In this document: piece by piece, positions 14,501-16,006 of the stretch | How positions within the stretch are numbered: the stretch's first letter is position 1 | How the letters are laid out: the number at the start of each line of letters is the position of its first letter | Source of the DNA: Candidatus Peregrinibacteria bacterium CG_4_9_14_0_2_um_filter_41_14 | GTDB taxonomy: Bacteria > Patescibacteriota > Gracilibacteria > UBA1369 > UM-FILTER-41-14 | DNA: 16,006 nucleotides | Reading direction: 5' to 3' | Assembly: GCA_002788755.1 (NCBI GenBank) | Contig: PFRW01000049.1 | Location: 1-16,006, forward strand | Program-made: the position numbers and the translations under genes | The notes under the pieces: generated by a model | Database searches by the model: none | What the model saw: only the letters and a program-made list of their open reading frames with translations | What the model was told of the DNA's origin: nothing

Positions 14501-15908
14501 CTGTTACGGGAGCACCGCCGCCGCCAGCAACTAATGCCGGCGATATAGCTGTAACTGTTAATGTACCTGTTGTACTTGGGACAATTACCGCATTAAGAAC
14601 TCCATTATTTAAGGTCTTTCCGGTCAACACTGTCGTTGTTTCATTGCCAATAGCTTCTCCGCCAACGGAATAAATATAGGCATCCGCTCCCACTGAAGCG
14701 GCCACCGTTTCAACCCCGGCAGCACCGGGTGTGATAACTAATTTTGTGATATTACCTGGTGCGCTGGTAGTACAGCTAGCAAAACCATTAAGTGAGCCAA
14801 TGACTGTCACCGTGGAATTGACGCCGTCATTGACTGCAGAAACAACTGAGAGATAGGAACAATTATCCCCTGCAACACTAACCACATCTCCGGGGACGAG
14901 TGTTGTTTCCGCCTGAGTGTTAACCACAGACGCAACGTTTTTTGTGATTACGTCTCCACCATCGATAGCGACTGCTACGTCTGCCGCTAGCCCTGTAACA
15001 GGTACAATAGTGGAATTGCTAAAAACGGTGTTAGCCTTCCCACCCATAAATGTAAAAGTGGAATTGGTAATAGCGGAAGTCATATAATAGGCACTGGTAT
15101 CCGTTGCTGATGTAAATTTCACAATACCGTATGGGCCAAGTACATGATTGGCCGAGCTTACCAACACGCCGGAATTAACGCCAACCCCCACACTAACACT
15201 TGCGGTGTCAATCACCACATCTGTTAAAGCTGATGATACTAAACCACCACCATTATTCACCTGTTTAAGGGTAATTGGTTTTAAGTCACCGATCTTTCCT
15301 GTCGTAGCGTTACCAAAATCGGCTACTAGGTGATCTGCCCCACCGGAAGCGGCCACCACTGCTATTTCTCGACAATCCTGACCGGACGGAGTGCCATTAT
15401 CTGTATGATCTCCGGTGTCTGGTAGATTAAAGGTCGCTCCCACTGCACCAATACAAATCCCAATGCTTTGGGTGGCAGTCACAGTGAAAGTTCCGGTACC
15501 CGTACCGTCAATGTTAACAGCGACAAAAATATCATTACTGCCATCAATATCTGCAGCGGTTGTGCCATCTCCCCAAGGATTAGCGGCACTTGCCTTTAGC
15601 GTGGCACCACCCGCAATAGCCGTGACATCCGCCGCTACCGCTCCTCCGAAACCATCGTCCAAAGGCCAAATATTTATTAATGCATAATCATCACCTGCCA
15701 GCTCATTAGCTGCATTAGCCACATCTTTTGCATTCACCGTAAAAACCAGTGAGCCCCCTGCATCCATCGTTGTGGCATTATCTGCTACGGTTAACTGAAA
15801 GTAATCGGTTGCTACAATCGCTGCACTCACACTTGCAAGTGGTGCAAACATTGAGAAACAGAGTGAGAAGATTGACATAACCCCCACTAACCTTGTGTAT
15901 ACACGCAT
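8598..15908 (-). CDS. Giant secreted surface protein with SLH anchor; probable S-layer protein or adhesin
   Basis: This 2436-residue exported protein uses the ATG at 15908. Residues 1-29 are a signal peptide (Arg2/Arg6, hydrophobic core, SVSA cleavage site). A further ATG 13 codons upstream (15947) is rejected because it lies inside the promoter -10 and would bury the signal sequence. Approximate order of regions: unclassified beta-rich 31-480; four Big_5-like Ig modules (482-599, 624-752, 761-869, 871-984) with phrases such as VPTNVACVTVEFDRPM; a Met-rich segment 990-1030; a beta domain 1032-1179; carboxypeptidase-regulatory/Cna-B-like modules 1186-1940; a ZU5-like region with ITPASGG and VIVPQNALG 1942-2115; fibronectin III 2122-2217; a Gly/Ser/Thr linker; three SLH repeats 2263-2436. 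Cys residues are few and partly paired in sequence. SLH repeats bind secondary wall polymers, so the protein probably coats or decorates the cell. Ligand and role are not evident. Confidence 0.93.
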   Translation of the reverse strand: MRVYTRLVGVMSIFSLCFSMFAPLASVSAAIVATDYFQLTVADNATTMDAGGSLVFTVNAKDVANAANELAGDDYALINIWPLDDGFGGAVAADVTAIAGGATLKASAANPWGDGTTAADIDGSNDIFVAVNIDGTGTGTFTVTATQSIGICIGAVGATFNLPDTGDHTDNGTPSGQDCREIAVVAASGGADHLVADFGNATTGKIGDLKPITLKQVNNGGGLVSSALTDVVIDTASVSVGVGVNSGVLVSSANHVLGPYGIVKFTSATDTSAYYMTSAITNSTFTFMGGKANTVFSNSTIVPVTGLAADVAVAIDGGDVITKNVASVVNTQAETTLVPGDVVSVAGDNCSYLSVVSAVNDGVNSTVTVIGSLNGFASCTTSAPGNITKLVITPGAAGVETVAASVGADAYIYSVGGEAIGNETTTVLTGKTLNNGVLNAVIVPSTTGTLTVTAISPALVAGGGGAPVTDGLEISAADTLTVQGYGPPNGQNGVPTNAPVDLMFNANPDPTNTIFPLTNTTDSRLALTAGGVAVAGEWVIFADTWGADTFYRTVFKADAPLVASTLYTVKILKSFTTTVNLPEGMTPLTETENYYAFNLTTGTGGGDFGPEGGFTGTFGGAFPPMAHLSYPMPRTTDVPTNVACVTVEFDRPMQASTLTTSNIYIRKLVNGVEAVPAGVPVVTALQENKSVCISGYTLEANTDYRVIVTRSVQDEQGSQLAGMPENNDGDAIGGFGFGFENMGPFKEQFKTGAGAAAAIVPTLMGININQYKVDGAIVDVPTSTVLRASFKQPLNPSTVNSTNVKLNRGGNTPVGGNIFYDAQSNSIEFAPTDILAASTSYTFTISTGVTSVSGTAIAALSNTFATGTADVAAPQLIYVDADNYGVHLRFNEALNSTNATNRSFYTIKTCSQAAIAADGTSCTGGGAVSTISLLSGVTAHYERFDHAVWMDGLTLTTGDGFYVGVSTGVTDTTGNGVHATNNKSWTGLVMGADMFAGGQGMFNMNSMGMEDFDMKTMGMKPINAMPMNTMAGATTKYFLNIPIATAIPAGGYIELTFPSGFTVTGVKRDAQSPMNSDFNGPATGTVTFAATLPTITGLTDGGGAQANDGIGYVNAAGKVIVKLTAATQTNDFLHIDLDGITNASEPKSFDTAGYQVGIKTFNTTNNLLEAMTTMPFFISSAGSNSVAGQVKVGGVGLNSVKVFLNSPMTGPMEVTTSADGAGTLVNGANAGEYKFENLPTGQYFIFTEPTFTSGATEYYGNSMPEPLNVTGAATKNISVTAATSTGKATQPLSITFPSLAAVTSLGFNDSIDIFAFNPSSRVPVIKTVSRATLGDNSPYAVDLFLPTVGDWNIGIGPAMPKGPMGSTGKAEMGGWMPPQSTHVTVTAADLVGDPKTAITLAMSVADKSIAGKVLDNSGSAVANAEVYAYDPKSGKNAHTTATADGSFALAITNGSYKIGAFLPGLSNSQEVAVLVNSVGAYVNGSTTVSTGAAGDNPLNLKIVVPDYTIQGRVATNNGSAIAAAAVWAYRTDATSPPLRTMTDSAGNYTLYVSAGTWKVESDTPNYGYLGAKTLTVTTAGLSNQNFEVASDLNTVVGTIDIPGTTDDSGTIIYASGAAGSATAKTDTDGNYTLNLPDGTYELNAVIPGMGDLAPLNNVIVNGDEVAQDFTVDTPRTATITLTEAVTEDTTIGLFNTDGKGNEILIPAGSTSATIKIPEGTYYLDIDAPGVDPADLVVTGAEFNAPNDVVVTTDQINLDGTGDDLTITLPTMYTITGQVTSDGAGLNDVYVSVFDQSTKASFGIMTVNNAAGGGLDGEYSIKVQAGTYTISVDKAGYTALPIDKIVSDNSTANDFVLTSSSKTISGTVAVGGTPIAGAPVWATKAGGGVVSTETSTDGTYVLNVDPGVWIVNGIAEGYSEGTALVVNSSDSQSSKNFTLTALTGDNILQEPETKSITPASGGSVIDENTNVEVIVPQNALGTSSDAGQLSIGETNALIETPTANPIGNGYEISATDSTGTPITNMDDNIAITLPLTLAEMIAEGIDTPAEAEGVRNSYWDEAIGGWASLTTEHIYYNESNVVIPESVVAAADTLSAAGVATMELISNVDHFTTFAPIVATGATPPATPTGLTATSGNGQVTLSWTKNSEGDMSSYNIWEANVTAGILTTMTQASCNETSCSKVITSLTNGTAYAFQIAAVDTPDGNISAYTSAVTSTPDTVAVVTTGGGSGGGLSSTTTSPTADTEAPTDDPAITKTAYGETPFVDIANHWAKDYIQELYLRKVISGSDPNHFNPNQNVTRAEFTKMIVNAFGFELPSMTKANIFADVDATAWYAPYLEVAKQKGLVAGYIDNTFKPNININRAEAVKILITVLGADTTTTAAIAFPDVETGIWYYAYVAYAANAGIVSGYEDGTFGPGNPLTRAEAAKIIALVMDK
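8601..9122 (-). repeat. Three SLH repeats at the C-terminus of the surface protein
   Basis: Three consecutive S-layer homology repeats end the protein. The first runs from FVDIANHWAKDYIQEL to VTRAEFTKMIVNAFG, the second from FADVDATAWYAPYLEVA to INRAEAVKILITVLG, and the third from FPDVETGIWYYAYVAYA to LTRAEAAKIIALVMDK. Each has the W near the start, the GY/GS-D/N-x-F-P/N middle and the TRAE/NRAE motif that forms the wall-polymer-binding groove (SLH family knowledge). All three TRAE-type motifs look intact (TRAE, NRAE, TRAE), so wall binding is expected. Confidence 0.95.
9250..9545 (-). other. Fibronectin type III domain within the surface protein
   Basis: The segment from PPATPTGLTATSGNGQVTLS through YNIWEANV to GTAYAFQIAAVDTPDGN has the fibronectin III hallmarks: a Trp in strand B (LSWT), a Tyr in strand C (SYNIW), and the L-x-x-G-T-x-Y-x-F/V tyrosine corner (LTNGTAYAF). 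Such domains act as spacers or glycan/protein-binding modules in exported proteins. A Gly/Ser/Thr/Pro linker follows before the SLH anchor. Confidence 0.88.
10090..12350 (-). repeat. Array of carboxypeptidase-regulatory-like beta modules in the surface protein
   Basis: At least six diverged modules of about 75-90 residues share the pattern (hydrophobic)-x-G-x-V, then x-G-x-x-(I/L)-x-x-A-x-V-x-(A/V), then DG-x-Y-x-L/I, then G-T/S-Y/W-x-(I/V). Examples of the first strand are SIAGKVLDNSG, YTIQGRVATNNG, NTVVGTIDIPG, YTITGQVTSDGAG, KTISGTVAVGG and NSVAGQVKVGG. This is the CarboxypepD_reg/Cna-B-like beta-sandwich family, usually a stalk or spacer in exported proteins. The copies are diverged at both protein and DNA level, so they are old duplications. 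I did not find the Lys/Asn/Glu triad of isopeptide-forming Cna-B domains clearly enough to claim it. Confidence 0.8.
12819..12941 (-). other. Methionine-rich segment in the surface protein
   Basis: Residues about 990-1030 contain 12 methionines in 41 positions, with MxM and MxxM spacings (for example FNMNSMGMEDFDMKTMGM) mixed with Gly, Asn, Asp and Lys. It sits between the last Big_5-like module and the next beta domain. Such spacing is seen in Cu(I)/Ag(I)-binding methionine motifs of exported copper proteins, but low-complexity surface linkers could give the same look. A smaller cluster of four Met lies at 11781-11834. Confidence 0.6.
13691..13708. repeat. In-frame hexanucleotide tandem repeat (CGAAGC x3)
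   Basis: Three perfect copies of CGAAGC encode part of the GFGFGFE stretch in the surface protein. A 6-base unit would change length in frame by slippage, adding or removing Gly-Phe pairs. With only three copies, high instability is not expected. Confidence 0.6.
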
Positions 15909-15937
15909 ATTAAAGAAAATTACAAATATATCATTGG

Positions 15938-15966
15938 AGTATACCATAAAATCATGTAGACGGCAA
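15938..15966 (-). promoter_or_regulatory. Promoter of the surface-protein gene
   Basis: On the minus strand TTGCCG (15966-15961) and TATACT (15943-15938) are separated by exactly 17 bases, matching consensus at 4/6 and 5/6. Transcription would start near 15931, leaving a leader of about 23 bases before the ATG at 15908, with no Shine-Dalgarno. Because the -10 overlaps the codons after the upstream ATG at 15947, this promoter decides the start choice. The remaining 40 bases to the window end hold nothing else I can support. Confidence 0.7.
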
Positions 15967-16006
15967 CCCTGTTATACTGACATTCTACAAAAATTCGACA
16001 TAGCAA

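Noticed and set aside
15955..15989. TGTAGA...TCTACA inverted repeat upstream of the surface-protein promoter.
   Set aside because: Six-base arms with a 23-base gap are expected by chance and do not align with promoter elements.

Overview
The window looks like chromosomal DNA of a small-genome, uncultivated-type bacterium, most likely a member of the Candidate Phyla Radiation (Patescibacteria). That is an inference from compact gene order, the unusual recA-antiporter-recX cluster, a short NusA, a near absence of Shine-Dalgarno sequences, and a giant SLH-anchored surface protein that points to a Gram-positive-like or single-membrane envelope. No 16S rRNA or other taxonomic marker gene is present, so placement is tentative. 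All genes read through in the standard genetic code. There are no tRNA, rRNA, CRISPR, IS or phage features, and no gene-free stretch longer than about 120 bases.

Layout. Bases 1-564 (minus) hold the N-terminal 188 residues of an NAD kinase, cut by the window edge. Across a short divergent spacer (565-623) containing a perfect inverted repeat lies a GT4-type glycosyltransferase (624-1733, plus). It meets a second GT4 glycosyltransferase (1722-2816, minus) tail to tail with a 12-base overlap. A second divergent spacer (2817-2930), also with a perfect palindrome and plausible back-to-back promoters, leads into a four-helix membrane protein and a small zinc-ribbon protein.

From 3869 comes the recombination and transcription block: recA, a KefB/KefC-like cation:proton antiporter with a C-terminal nucleotide-binding RCK/TrkA-N domain, recX overlapping the antiporter by 11 bases, then nusA. 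recA and nusA each have a well-spaced sigma-70-like promoter, and the two promoters share an identical 12-mer that starts inside the -10 and runs through the presumed transcription start. A strong hairpin terminator follows nusA.

Nearly half of the window (8598-15908, minus) is a single secreted surface protein of about 2436 residues. It has a signal peptide, a long beta-rich N-terminal region, several Big_5-like Ig modules, two methionine-rich segments, an array of carboxypeptidase-regulatory-like (Cna-B-like) beta modules, a ZU5-like region, one fibronectin type III domain and three C-terminal SLH repeats. It is probably the S-layer protein or a major S-layer-associated adhesin. The two glycosyltransferases could act on cell-surface glycans, but nothing in the sequence ties them to this protein.

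I see no clear new multi-gene defence or mobile system. The most distinctive signals are the methionine-rich segments in the surface protein, the operator-like palindrome inside the recA promoter, the antiporter embedded between recA and recX, and start sites without Shine-Dalgarno sequences throughout.
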